Counted from the first letter of the stretch, positions 28,344 through 38,027 are shown. The stretch: 64,000 nt of DNA from Flavobacterium terrisoli (GCF_030167905.1 NZ_JARGNA010000004.1:1-64000), one strand, 5' to 3'. Translations and numbers: made by a program. The notes: generated by a model not told the origin, from the sequence alone.

Positions 28344-28351
28344 TAAATTTG
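28344..28351 (+). promoter_or_regulatory. -7 element before the T9SS binding protein
   Basis: TAAATTTG is an exact TAnnTTTG match with no TTG at normal spacing, so the promoter may need an activator. It lies 2 nt before the ATG at 28354 and thus favours the ATG at 28375. The remaining gap from 27972 to 28374 holds the uvrA promoter, the two repeats above and nothing else recognizable. Confidence 0.55.
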
Positions 28352-28374
28352 AAATGAACTTAAAAACAAATATT

Positions 28375-29724
28375 ATGAAAAAAATTACTTTATTATTTAT
28401 CTTAATAATCTCCGCATTAGGGAATGCCCAGCAGGTAGTGGTTCAAAATTTTGAGACACCGGCTTCGTATGTCTTCAATGGTTTTGAAGGTTTGGCCAGT
28501 GCGAGCATTGATGTTGATCCGGCTCCGGGTGGTACAAGACTTAATAATCTGAAATTGGTTAGTCAGTCTACCGGAAATCCTTGGCAGGGAGCAGAGGTTA
28601 TTCAGCAAACTACATTCTTAAAATTGACAACCGATAAAACGGTTTCTGTTGATGTATATGCTACACAAGCCTTTACAATGTTGGGGAAAGTTGAATCAGG
28701 TACAGGCCCTATTTCTGCGGCTTCACAGTCCTATACAACGCCAAATACATGGCAAACCTTAACATTCACCTTTACACAATCATTAGATGGTACTGGTGTT
28801 GCTAACGGGAATTATCAAAAAATTGTATTTTTTCCAAACTGGAAAGCGACCAATGATGGTTTCAATCCTCCTGGAAATTTCACAGTTTATGTAGACAATA
28901 TCACCAGTGAAGCAGCTTCAATTACGCCACCGGCAGAACCGGCTACTGCGGCACCAACACCACCGGCCAGACCAGCTGCTGATGTAAAATCAATATTTAG
29001 TAATGCATACACACCTATCTCTGTTATTGGCTACACAGGAGATGATAATACTTATAACAATTCATGGTGTGGTGGTAATACTACATTGGTGCAAATTGCA
29101 GGCAACGATACGCACAAAGTAACCAACTTAGGATGTGAAGGAGTAACTTTTTTAGCTGGTAGATTTGATGCTACGACTTTTACTCATTTCCATATGGATA
29201 TTTGGACAGAAACTCCAACACTTGATAAAAGTTTTAATGTTAAATTTTCAAACTGGAATGGCGGAGCAGGAGAAGCCAATGCTATAGATTATTCTATCAA
29301 TAACTCAAACTTTTTGACCAATCCAAATCCGGGAACTTGGATTTCTGTAGATATTCCTCTAGATAGTTTTACACCTATCAATGGTGCTGCCAGAAACGAT
29401 GTAGTGCAATTCGTGATTACTTCTGATTTGGGAATAGTTTACTATGACAATTTATATTTACATAAAAATACTTTAGGAACACCTGATTTTATAGCTTCTA
29501 ACGTTAAATTTTACCCTAACCCGGCTACAAATGTTTTAAATATTGAGTCAGACTTGAACATTGAAAAAGTTTCTATTTACAATGTTTTGGGTCAGGAAGT
29601 TGTTGTAAAAACGCCAAATAGCGAGTTGGTAACTTTAGATGTCGCTAATTTACAAAGCGGTGTTTATATTGTAAAAGCAACTATTGAAGGAAAAGTTACT
29701 TCATCTAGATTAGTTAAAGAGTAA
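28375..29724 (+). CDS. Secreted carbohydrate-binding-like protein with T9SS sorting domain
   Basis: A 449-residue extracellular protein. Signal peptide ends GNAQ. The first module (about 20-185) is a jelly-roll-like domain of the CBM type (VVVQNFETPAS ... YVDNITSEA). A Pro/Ala linker follows, then a second module (about 203-365) with SIFSNAY, HFHMDIW, WISVDIPL and YYDNLYLH. This second module also occurs twice in the lipoprotein at 36130. The last about 75 residues are a type IX sorting domain (VKFYPNPATNVLNIES ... SGVYIVKATIEGK). No catalytic motif is visible, so it probably binds glycan outside the cell. It begins locus 2, upstream of the regulator, and is followed by a terminator. Confidence 0.82.
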   Translation: MKKITLLFILIISALGNAQQVVVQNFETPASYVFNGFEGLASASIDVDPAPGGTRLNNLKLVSQSTGNPWQGAEVIQQTTFLKLTTDKTVSVDVYATQAFTMLGKVESGTGPISAASQSYTTPNTWQTLTFTFTQSLDGTGVANGNYQKIVFFPNWKATNDGFNPPGNFTVYVDNITSEAASITPPAEPATAAPTPPARPAADVKSIFSNAYTPISVIGYTGDDNTYNNSWCGGNTTLVQIAGNDTHKVTNLGCEGVTFLAGRFDATTFTHFHMDIWTETPTLDKSFNVKFSNWNGGAGEANAIDYSINNSNFLTNPNPGTWISVDIPLDSFTPINGAARNDVVQFVITSDLGIVYYDNLYLHKNTLGTPDFIASNVKFYPNPATNVLNIESDLNIEKVSIYNVLGQEVVVKTPNSELVTLDVANLQSGVYIVKATIEGKVTSSRLVKE

Positions 29725-29740
29725 GTTAATTATTTTCAAC

Positions 29741-29776
29741 AAAAAGCACGTTCTCCGATGAACGTGCTTTTTTTTA
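29741..29776 (+). terminator. Terminator after the T9SS binding protein
   Basis: AAAAAGCACGTTC (29741-29753) pairs with GAACGTGCTTTTT across a 6-nt loop and ends in eight or more T residues. Confidence 0.92.
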
Positions 29777-29833
29777 CTTTACTAAATCCGCTATCAATTC
29801 TATTTATTTTTTTATAATTAGTCAAAAACCACG

Positions 29834-32650
29834 ATGCCAAAATACCACTTAACCAGCAAGATATCATTTCTGTTTTTCTTTATTACATTCCTTGGTTTCT
29901 CTCAGGAATTGCCTCCTATTGTAAAATATTCACCTTCTGTTTATGCAGCGGGTAATCAAAACTGGATGATTTCTCAGGATAACAAGCACTTTATGTTTTT
30001 TGCGAACAACGAAGGATTACTTGAGTTTAATGGTTCAAATTGGAATCTTTATCCTTCTCCAAATGAGACAATTATACGCTCTGTTAAAGTTATTGATGAT
30101 AAAGTTTATACGGGTTGTTATATGGAATTTGGCTATTGGAAAAGACAAAAGAGTGGCCAGTTGAAATATTATTCTTTGAGTAAGAATATAAAAAATAAAA
30201 TCCTGGATGATGAGCAGTTTTGGACCATTCTAAACTTTGATCAATGGGTTCTTTTTCAATCTTTAGACAGAATTTTTGTTTACGATACCAAGCAGGATAA
30301 GTTCACTATTATTACGCCTGAAAGTAACATATTAAAAGCATTTAAAACAGACACAGGTTTATATTATCAAACATTTTCCGGAGGGTTATTCGAAATCGAA
30401 AACGGTAAGAGTAAACTTATTTCAAATGATCCTATTGTTTCAAAAAATAAAATTGTTGGCGTATTTAAGAGCAACAGCGGTCTTTTGTTGTTGACACAAA
30501 GCAATGGTTTCTTCGAGTTGGTTAATGGTTCGATAAAAGCGTCTCTAACTAATGTAGATGCAGATCTTAAGGCCAGCAGCGTTTACAGCTGTCAAAAGTT
30601 ATCAGATGGCGGTTATGTTTTGGGTACAGTTTCCAATGGTATTTTTATACTGTCAAGAGAAAAGAACCTAAGATTCCACATTACACAGAATAAAGGCTTG
30701 AGCAATAATACAGCACTTTCGCTTTTTGAAGACAATGATAAAAACCTATGGATTGGTTTAGACAATGGTATCAATTGCATCAATCTGCAATCTCCAATTA
30801 AGAGTTTTTCTGATGATACCGGAATATTGGGAACGGTTTATTGTTCTATTGTTTACAATGACAAGCTGTATATCGGTACGAATCAGGGATTGTTTTATAA
30901 ATCTTTTCAAACCAATGAATTGTTCAAGTTTGTTCCCGGTACCAAAGGCCAGGTTTGGTCTTTGTTTAAGTTTGATGGAACACTTTTTTGCGGACATGAT
31001 TCCGGAACTTTTATCATTAAAGACGGTTCGGCACAAAATATTTTTTACCAATCTGGAACCTGGAAATTCGAACCGATGCCAGGTAGAAAAGATGTTTTGT
31101 TTCAAGGGAATTACTTTGGTATTTCAGTATTGAAAAAAGAAAACGGCCAATGGGTTTATAAAAACAAACTCAAGGGTTTTGATTATTCGTCAAAGTATTT
31201 TGAAGTTACACCCGATTTGAATTTTTATATCAGTCATGAATACAAAGGTGTTTTCAGATTTCATGCCAATGCCACGCTTGACAAGGCCGAAAAGTTATTT
31301 ACCTATACCAATCCGACTAAAGGGAAAAATGCCAGTTTGATTGAGTATAACGGGACCATTTATTATGCCTTTAAGGAGGGAATTCTTCGCTTGGATCCAA
31401 AAACAAAAACCTTTGTCAAAGATTCATTGCTAAGCAAAACTTTTGAAAATGACGAATATACCTCAGGAAAGTTAATTGTCGACAGGTCCAATAAAATATG
31501 GATATTCACTAAGAATTACATCAATTATTTTTCTTCGGGAAAATTAAGTTCCCAGCTTAAAAAGAGCATTATTCCGATTCCGGCTTCTCTCAGAAACTCA
31601 ATGTTGGGCTATGAGAATATCAATCAGATATCCGATTCGATTTACCTGATTGGAACAACAGATGGTTACTATACGTTGAATATCGATGATTTGAGTTTTA
31701 AAAACTACAGTGTTTCCATTACGGCTGTGACCAGTAACAAATTGAATAAAAGTCTGGTCAATACCTTCATCGCCGAAAAAGGGGAATTTGCCTATGACGA
31801 CAATAACCTTACGTTGAGCTATACCGTGCCGGAATACAACAAATACATCAATGCCGAATACCAATATTTGCTCGAAGGCTTACAGGATGAATGGAGTGAA
31901 TGGAGTGCAAAATCTTCGGTTAACTTCAAAAACTTATCTCCCGGAACCTATACTTTCAAAGTAAGGGCGAAGATTGCCAACTCAGCTCCTGAAAACGTTG
32001 CGGTTTATGAGTTTACCATTTCAAAACCTTGGTACACTTCTAACTTAGCCATATTGTTCTATCTGGCGCTTTCAATTTATCTGGCTTATTTTATCAATAA
32101 GAAATACAAGGATTATTATCAAAGACAACGTGAGAAACTGATTGAAGAAAACAATCTTCTGTTAGAGATAAAAGAGTTGGAGAACGAGCAGCAATTGATG
32201 AAAGTGAGAAATGAGCAGTTGACTAAGGATGTGGACAGCAAAAGCAAGGAATTGGCTGTATCGACAATGAATTTAATCAAGAAGAATGAATTGTTATCGC
32301 TAATCAAAGAAGATTTAAAGAAAACCTCAGAAGAAGGAAATAGAAGTGTTAAATCGGTGATTACAACAATCAATAAGAATATTGATGAGGAAGATACATG
32401 GAATGTCTTCAAAGAGGCATTTGATAATGCCGATAAAGACTTCTTGAAGAAAGTAAAGCAGGCACATACTACATTAACCCCAAATGATTTAAGGCTTTGT
32501 GCTTACTTAAGATTGAATTTATCCTCTAAGGAAATTGCACCATTATTGAACATTTCTGTTCGTAGTGTAGAGATTAAAAGATATCGTTTGCGCAAAAAAA
32601 TGGACCTGCCGCATGAAACAGGACTTGTTGAGTATATACTTTCGATATAG
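29834..32650 (+). CDS. SusR-like membrane-spanning transcriptional regulator (propeller + Y_Y_Y + LuxR-type HTH), locus 2
   Basis: A 938-residue paralogue of the PUL1 regulator with the same domain order: signal peptide ending GFSQ; periplasmic propeller with LWIGLDNGINC and related blades; Y_Y_Y domain with EYQYLLEGLQDEWSEW and FKNLSPGTYTFKVRAK; one transmembrane helix at about 732-755; coiled coil; and a LuxR-type HTH at about 880-930 with LSSKEIAPLLNIS and VEIKRYRLRKKM. The recognition helices of the two regulators are alike, so their DNA sites may be too. It should sense the locus 2 glycan and activate the flanking genes. The Y_Y_Y part is better preserved here than in the PUL1 regulator. 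Confidence 0.9.
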   Translation: MPKYHLTSKISFLFFFITFLGFSQELPPIVKYSPSVYAAGNQNWMISQDNKHFMFFANNEGLLEFNGSNWNLYPSPNETIIRSVKVIDDKVYTGCYMEFGYWKRQKSGQLKYYSLSKNIKNKILDDEQFWTILNFDQWVLFQSLDRIFVYDTKQDKFTIITPESNILKAFKTDTGLYYQTFSGGLFEIENGKSKLISNDPIVSKNKIVGVFKSNSGLLLLTQSNGFFELVNGSIKASLTNVDADLKASSVYSCQKLSDGGYVLGTVSNGIFILSREKNLRFHITQNKGLSNNTALSLFEDNDKNLWIGLDNGINCINLQSPIKSFSDDTGILGTVYCSIVYNDKLYIGTNQGLFYKSFQTNELFKFVPGTKGQVWSLFKFDGTLFCGHDSGTFIIKDGSAQNIFYQSGTWKFEPMPGRKDVLFQGNYFGISVLKKENGQWVYKNKLKGFDYSSKYFEVTPDLNFYISHEYKGVFRFHANATLDKAEKLFTYTNPTKGKNASLIEYNGTIYYAFKEGILRLDPKTKTFVKDSLLSKTFENDEYTSGKLIVDRSNKIWIFTKNYINYFSSGKLSSQLKKSIIPIPASLRNSMLGYENINQISDSIYLIGTTDGYYTLNIDDLSFKNYSVSITAVTSNKLNKSLVNTFIAEKGEFAYDDNNLTLSYTVPEYNKYINAEYQYLLEGLQDEWSEWSAKSSVNFKNLSPGTYTFKVRAKIANSAPENVAVYEFTISKPWYTSNLAILFYLALSIYLAYFINKKYKDYYQRQREKLIEENNLLLEIKELENEQQLMKVRNEQLTKDVDSKSKELAVSTMNLIKKNELLSLIKEDLKKTSEEGNRSVKSVITTINKNIDEEDTWNVFKEAFDNADKDFLKKVKQAHTTLTPNDLRLCAYLRLNLSSKEIAPLLNISVRSVEIKRYRLRKKMDLPHETGLVEYILSI

Positions 32651-32987
32651 CCACAGCGCTTTATTCTTCAGTAAACTATACATTAACTATACAAAGCAGT
32701 TTTTTATATTTCGATGATTGCCCAATTAATCATTGAATTTACCCTGTGATATCTGTAAACCTACTAGTTTTTAAGTTGTTTTTTATTATTAACTATCTTG
32801 TATAGTTTGTATAAACGATAATTTTTTTGTGGATTTATAAAAAATGTAAATTTACTAAATCATAAATTTTGCTGTCGATTTTTGCCGATATCAAAAAAAA
32901 ACAAAGCAATAATTGAATTTTAGGTAATTTATTTGCCTATACATTAACACTAATCATTTTACTATACAAACCAATAATTATTAAAAC
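32651..32987 (+). promoter_or_regulatory. Upstream region of the locus 2 operon with repeated ACTATACA elements
   Basis: This 337-nt gap has no gene. It holds ACTATA-N5-ACTATA (32675-32691, 11-bp period). It also has an inverted repeat AACTAT/ATAGTT (32791-32796, 32802-32807) that continues into TTGTATAAA, and CTATACA/ACTATACA copies at 32938 and 32961 close to the start codon. ATTTGCCTATACA at 32931-32943 recurs exactly at 42247-42259 before the sigma factor gene. No full TTG/TAnnTTTG promoter was found, in keeping with activation by the adjacent SusR-like protein (inference). Confidence 0.5.
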
Positions 32988-35900
32988 ATGAGAAATTTTA
33001 TTTTATTACTAACCATTATTCTTTTTTCACCCTCCGTTTTTGCTCAAGACAAAGTGACCGTGATGAGTAACAGTGACGGAATGAAGCTGAAGGTTAACGG
33101 TAAAGATTTTATGGTCAATGGGATGAACTGGGACTATTTCCCTGTTGGAACTAATTACACCTATAGTCTTTGGAGTCAATCAGACAAATTTATTCAGGAA
33201 GCCTTGGACGAAGAAATGGGGTTGTTGAAAAATATGGGTGTAAATACGATAAGAGTATACACCGGAATGCCTAAAAAATGGATAGAATACGTTTACAACA
33301 CTCATGGTATCTATACAATGTTGAACCATCCGTTTGGTCGTTATGGTTTAACCATTGACGGTGTTTGGACGCCGAATACGGAATATTCGAATCCAAAAAC
33401 ACGTGAGCTTTTATTAAAGGAAACTAAGGATTTGGTGAATGAATACAAAGACACCAAAGGATTGCTTTTGTTCCTGCTTGGAAACGAAAACAACTACGGT
33501 TTATTCTGGGATGGAGCTGAAACAGAAAACATTCCGATTAAAGACAGAAAATCTACAGGTCGCGCTCATGCGATGTATAAGTTATTCAATGAAGCTGCCG
33601 TTTCGATGAAAGCCATTGATAATTCTCATCCAATTGCTATCTGTAATGGTGATTTGCTTTTCCTTGACATAATAGCACAAGAGTGTAAAGATGTTGACAT
33701 CTTTGGAACTAACGTTTACCGTGGTGTTTCATTTGGCGATTTATTCGAGAGAGTCAAAAAGGAATACGGAAAACCGGTTTTATTTACTGAGTTTGGTGCA
33801 GATGCTTTTAATGTGATGACCAATCAGGAAGATCAAAAATCCCAAGCTTTCTATTTAAAAGGTACATGGAAGGAAATTTATGAAAATGCTGCCGGTCTTG
33901 GAAAAGCAGGAAACTGTCTTGGTGGTTTTACTTTCCAATTTAGTGATGGCTGGTGGAAATTTGGTCAAACCAAAAACTTAGACATTCACGATGATAATGC
34001 TTCGTGGTCAAATGGTGGTTACCAGAAAGACTTTACAGAAGGAGAAAACAATATGAACGAAGAATGGTTTGGAATCTGTGCTAAAGGACCAACCAATGAT
34101 AAAGGTTTTTACCAATTGTATCCGCGTGCGGCTTATTATGTTCTGAAAGATATCCACCAATTGAATCCTTATGCCGAAGGAACGACATTGGCAACCATTA
34201 GCAGTCATTTTGACAAAGCACAATTAATGGATGCGAGTTTAAGAGCCAGAGGCGATAAAGCAGCACTTGAAGCCGGTAAAGGCGGTAAAATCTTTTTTAG
34301 CAGATTGTCTGCAGAGTTTACCACATATAATACCGGAGGTGATTTGATTACGACACCAGATGATCCGGATCCGGCAAACCCGGTATATCCAAACAAATTA
34401 GGTTTTGACCATATGCAGTCTTATTATATTGGAGTAGGAGCGAATCCTTCTTCAAATACCAATTTGAATGTTGAATTCAACATTTTAGGAAATGTGGCTT
34501 TAAATCCAATTGACCAAATATTTTATGAAAACAGAGGTCGTCCGGTAACGGTTAGCGGTGACAATGGCGATATTAGATTGGATTCAAATAACAGAGTTCA
34601 GGTTTACAGAGCAAGTTACAACTGGAACCACAATTTATTCAACTTAAATGGTTTCTACAGAACAGGTCATTACCACTGGGGTTATGAAGGCGATTTCTTC
34701 GGATTGTATCCAGAAGCGAATTACGGTCCTCAAATCGATACTTATAACGGTATCGCTCCTTTCGGTTTTGAAATGGAAGGAAAGAAAATGTTTAACGGTT
34801 TAAAATTAGCCTTTGGTCCACAACTTTGGTGGGGAGCGAATCCTGCTATATTATTGAAATATACTAAGAATGTAGGGAAGTTCAGTTTTACAAGTGTTTA
34901 CCACGAAGATTTAGAACAACAGGGAACTACTGAAAGTTCTTTTGCCATCCCGCAACCAAAAACTAGAAGATTAACATTACATACGACCAGAAAATTTGGA
35001 AAATTCGGTGTTGATCTTGGTGGAATCTGGGCAGGACAACCATTGAATGGTAGAGATTACCAAGTGTCAAGAGGTGAAGAAGGTAACGAACAGGTTTTCC
35101 AACACCAAATTGAAGGTAAAGACAACTGGGGAGGTAAAGTTAAGTTTACTTATCTCGGTGGAAAATTCAATTGGTATGGTCAAGGTGCGGCTATGGGCTT
35201 AGTGGCTAATGGTGGTGCAGATTTGACACAAACATTCACTGGTTGGAGGTTAAAAGACAGTGGAAGCGGTAACCAATACAACTTCTTAAGTGGTTTCACT
35301 TATACTTTAGGTAAATTACAGATTGCACCAAACTTCTTATGGCAAAAACCTTTGGAAGGTCCAATGAGTAATACAGTTCCTGCACCTGGAAGACCAAGAA
35401 ACATTTTGGAAGATCCATTTGTGGTTAGAGCCAACAGAGAGCAAGTGGCCGGTGAAATCTTATTCACTTATGACCAAACTCCCGGAACATGGATGTATGA
35501 TTGGGACAACGACAGAACAGAGGATTCTAAATTTTCGGTAAGCGCCGGTTTTGTTTTCCGTCACTTGCCAACAACACAGGATGCCGCCATCGGAATCTTA
35601 CCTGACGGAAGAACAACTTTTGCATTCCCTGGAGCTGCACCGGCCAAAGATTTATATGAGGTTAACGCCAGAATCGTTTCAAAATTGAGCAAAGACTTTG
35701 GTTTTGTGGCTACTGCTTATGCAGGAGATGCGCAAGCCAATGGTAGCGATGCCAGAACAATTAGCCGTTACGGTATGGATTTGAGAATGCTTTACAATCA
35801 ATTTAAATTATCTACATCGGTTAAAGTAAACGATTGGGGTCCATATGATTACCACCGTGATTACAACTTAACATTCCCACTTCAATTAATGGCTGATATT

Positions 35901-36119
35901 TCTTGGTCAATTGGCAAACCGGATTGGTTTAACCTACCGGGAACAAGAATTGGCTTACGCGGAACATGGCGTTCACTTGACCAGTATTCTCCTAGATACA
36001 ATCCAACACAGGTTTTAGACGCAACAGGAACATTAGTGCCGGATCCTACTGCTATTGGATTCGATAATGGTAGTGAATGGGAAATCAGAACTTACATACA
36101 CATTAATATATTTAATTAA
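32988..36119 (+). CDS. Glycosidase (clan GH-A type) fused to a predicted outer-membrane beta-barrel
   Basis: A 1043-residue protein with a signal peptide ending VFAQ. Residues about 22-395 look like a retaining TIM-barrel glycosidase of clan GH-A (GH2 C-terminal-like): VNGMNWDY at the start; LGNENN with candidate acid/base Glu167; and LFTEFGAD with candidate nucleophile Glu268 about 100 residues later; then a WW-containing loop. From about 435 to the end the composition changes to alternating polar and aromatic residues in repeated strand-turn units (HMQSYYIGVGA, VYRASYNWNHNLFNLNGFYR, GVDLGGIWAGQ, WEIRTYIHINIFN), as in a porin. The enzyme would thus sit at the outer membrane on its own barrel. 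It is first in an operon, 10 nt before the binding lipoprotein. The exact GH family is not assigned; the barrel call is inference from pattern. Confidence 0.8.
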   Translation: MRNFILLLTIILFSPSVFAQDKVTVMSNSDGMKLKVNGKDFMVNGMNWDYFPVGTNYTYSLWSQSDKFIQEALDEEMGLLKNMGVNTIRVYTGMPKKWIEYVYNTHGIYTMLNHPFGRYGLTIDGVWTPNTEYSNPKTRELLLKETKDLVNEYKDTKGLLLFLLGNENNYGLFWDGAETENIPIKDRKSTGRAHAMYKLFNEAAVSMKAIDNSHPIAICNGDLLFLDIIAQECKDVDIFGTNVYRGVSFGDLFERVKKEYGKPVLFTEFGADAFNVMTNQEDQKSQAFYLKGTWKEIYENAAGLGKAGNCLGGFTFQFSDGWWKFGQTKNLDIHDDNASWSNGGYQKDFTEGENNMNEEWFGICAKGPTNDKGFYQLYPRAAYYVLKDIHQLNPYAEGTTLATISSHFDKAQLMDASLRARGDKAALEAGKGGKIFFSRLSAEFTTYNTGGDLITTPDDPDPANPVYPNKLGFDHMQSYYIGVGANPSSNTNLNVEFNILGNVALNPIDQIFYENRGRPVTVSGDNGDIRLDSNNRVQVYRASYNWNHNLFNLNGFYRTGHYHWGYEGDFFGLYPEANYGPQIDTYNGIAPFGFEMEGKKMFNGLKLAFGPQLWWGANPAILLKYTKNVGKFSFTSVYHEDLEQQGTTESSFAIPQPKTRRLTLHTTRKFGKFGVDLGGIWAGQPLNGRDYQVSRGEEGNEQVFQHQIEGKDNWGGKVKFTYLGGKFNWYGQGAAMGLVANGGADLTQTFTGWRLKDSGSGNQYNFLSGFTYTLGKLQIAPNFLWQKPLEGPMSNTVPAPGRPRNILEDPFVVRANREQVAGEILFTYDQTPGTWMYDWDNDRTEDSKFSVSAGFVFRHLPTTQDAAIGILPDGRTTFAFPGAAPAKDLYEVNARIVSKLSKDFGFVATAYAGDAQANGSDARTISRYGMDLRMLYNQFKLSTSVKVNDWGPYDYHRDYNLTFPLQLMADISWSIGKPDWFNLPGTRIGLRGTWRSLDQYSPRYNPTQVLDATGTLVPDPTAIGFDNGSEWEIRTYIHINIFN

Positions 36120-36129
36120 AAAAGATACT

Positions 36130-38004
36130 ATGAAATCAAATTTTAAAACTCAATTGACAAATCTTCTGTCCTTATGGATGATTGCCATATTTGTCACCGG
36201 TTGTGAAAATGACCCAAATGATTTTGAAGACCCAACATATCCTAAGAACCCTGAAGTTTTTATCGATACGTTTAGTCCCGGACTTAACTATGCTGCCTTT
36301 GGAGGAACAGTTCCAACAGCTTTTCAGGTTGATACAGAGGTGACTTATAATAATTCTGCCGCTTCTATGCGTATTGATGTTCCAAATGTAAATGACGCAG
36401 CCGGAACTTATGCCGGTGGTAGTTTCTTTACGACCGTTGGAAGGGATTTAACCGGTTATGATGCGTTGACCTTTTGGGCCAAAAGTACTCATGCGGCCAG
36501 TTTAGATGTAATTGGTTTTGGAAATGACCTGGGTGAAAACAAATTCCAGGCTTCTATCTCAGGTGTTAGTTTGACTACAGCCTGGAAAAAATACATTATT
36601 CCAATTCCGGATCCATCAAAATTAACCCAGGAAAAAGGCATGCTATATTTTGCTGAAGGACCAGAAAATGGACAAGGTTATACTTTCTGGATAGATGAAG
36701 TGAAGTTCGAAAAATTAGGAACTATAGCTCACGGAACGGCCTCTATCCTTAATGGTGAAGACAGGATAGAAACTTCATTCATTGGTGTAGTTTCAAACAT
36801 CGATGGTCTGATTTGTACTTTCAATTTGCCAAACGGACAAAACCAAGCGGTAAATATCACTTCGGCATATTTAGACTTTACTTCTTCTGATACTGCCGTG
36901 GCAACGGTTAACGAAGCTGGAGTAGTAACTACTGTAGGCGCAGGTTCTGCTGTGGTTACAGCAACATTAGGCGGTGAACCAGCCAATGGTTCCATGACTA
37001 TTAATTCATCAGGTAATTTTACAGGAGCGCCAACTCCAACAGAAGATCCAAGTGATGTGATTTCCATTTTCAGTGATACTTACAACAATGTTACGGTTGA
37101 TTACTACAACGGATATTGGGCACCATACCAAACGACTCAATCAGCTGACTTTACCGTTGGGAATGATAATGTATTGAACTATACCAACTTTAATTTCGTT
37201 GGAGTTCAATTTAGTGCGCCGACAATCAATGCAACTTCAATGTCTCACTTCCATGTAGATCTATATGTACCAGGAACTATACCTGCCGGAGCAAACTTCA
37301 GAATACAATTGGTTGATTTTGGAGCAGATGCTGCTTATGGCGGTGGTAATGATACGAGTTCAACAATGACCTATACAGCGCCGACTTTGGTTTCTCAAAG
37401 CTGGATTAGTTTAGATATTCCTTTCACGGCTTTCGCCGGATTGGCGAGCAGAGCTCATTTAGCCCAAATCATTTTTGAAGGAACAAACATTACAAACTTC
37501 TACGCAGATAATATTTATTTGTACAACAATGGAAGCATTATTCCACCGGTTCCGACTGTAGCTGCTCCAACGCCTACAACTCCGGCCGCTAATGTGACTT
37601 CTGTGTTTAGCGATGCTTATACCAATGTACCCGGAACAGATTTTAATCCAAACTGGGGACAAACCACTGTGGTTACACAAGTGCCAATTGCTGGCAACAA
37701 TACCTTGAGATATGGTGGTTTAAATTATCAGGGAACGCAGTTTGCAACACCGTTAAATGTAACGAATAGAAACTTCCTGCACTTAGATTATTATACAGCC
37801 AATTCGACCAGTCTGAAAGTTTACCTTATCAGTCCTGGTCCGGTTGAAGTACCTTATGTTTTGACCGTGCCATCTCCGGGAGGCTGGAATAGTGTAGACA
37901 TTCCATTGTCTTCTTTCGGCGCTGTTAATATGAACAATGTAATCCAAATGAAGTTTGATGGGAATGGAGATATTTATTTAGACAATATCTATTTCCGTAA
38001 TTAA
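36130..38004 (+). CDS. Multi-domain glycan-binding lipoprotein (CBM-like + Big_2 + two repeated modules)
   Basis: A 624-residue lipoprotein (lipobox VTGC, Cys25). The start is at MKSNFK: an in-frame ATG 25 codons upstream lies inside the fusion gene and lacks a signal peptide. Domain order: CBM-like jelly roll (about 35-200, ending FWIDEVKFEKLG); a bacterial Ig-like Big_2 domain (about 205-300, SDTAVATVNEAGVVTTVGAG); then two copies of one module at about 314-465 and 485-624. Each copy begins SIFSDTY or SVFSDAY, contains HFHVDLY or FLHLDYY and (I/N)SLDIPF or NSVDIPL, and ends DNIYLY or DNIYFRN. The same module is in the T9SS protein at 28375. It fits a surface glycan-binding protein for this locus. 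No catalytic residues are recognized. Confidence 0.82.
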   Translation: MKSNFKTQLTNLLSLWMIAIFVTGCENDPNDFEDPTYPKNPEVFIDTFSPGLNYAAFGGTVPTAFQVDTEVTYNNSAASMRIDVPNVNDAAGTYAGGSFFTTVGRDLTGYDALTFWAKSTHAASLDVIGFGNDLGENKFQASISGVSLTTAWKKYIIPIPDPSKLTQEKGMLYFAEGPENGQGYTFWIDEVKFEKLGTIAHGTASILNGEDRIETSFIGVVSNIDGLICTFNLPNGQNQAVNITSAYLDFTSSDTAVATVNEAGVVTTVGAGSAVVTATLGGEPANGSMTINSSGNFTGAPTPTEDPSDVISIFSDTYNNVTVDYYNGYWAPYQTTQSADFTVGNDNVLNYTNFNFVGVQFSAPTINATSMSHFHVDLYVPGTIPAGANFRIQLVDFGADAAYGGGNDTSSTMTYTAPTLVSQSWISLDIPFTAFAGLASRAHLAQIIFEGTNITNFYADNIYLYNNGSIIPPVPTVAAPTPTTPAANVTSVFSDAYTNVPGTDFNPNWGQTTVVTQVPIAGNNTLRYGGLNYQGTQFATPLNVTNRNFLHLDYYTANSTSLKVYLISPGPVEVPYVLTVPSPGGWNSVDIPLSSFGAVNMNNVIQMKFDGNGDIYLDNIYFRN

Positions 38005-38027
38005 TTCTAAAACAATAACTGATACAA

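Noticed and set aside
36055..36129. Upstream in-frame ATG of the binding lipoprotein
   Set aside because: It lies inside the fusion gene and would spoil the lipoprotein signal.
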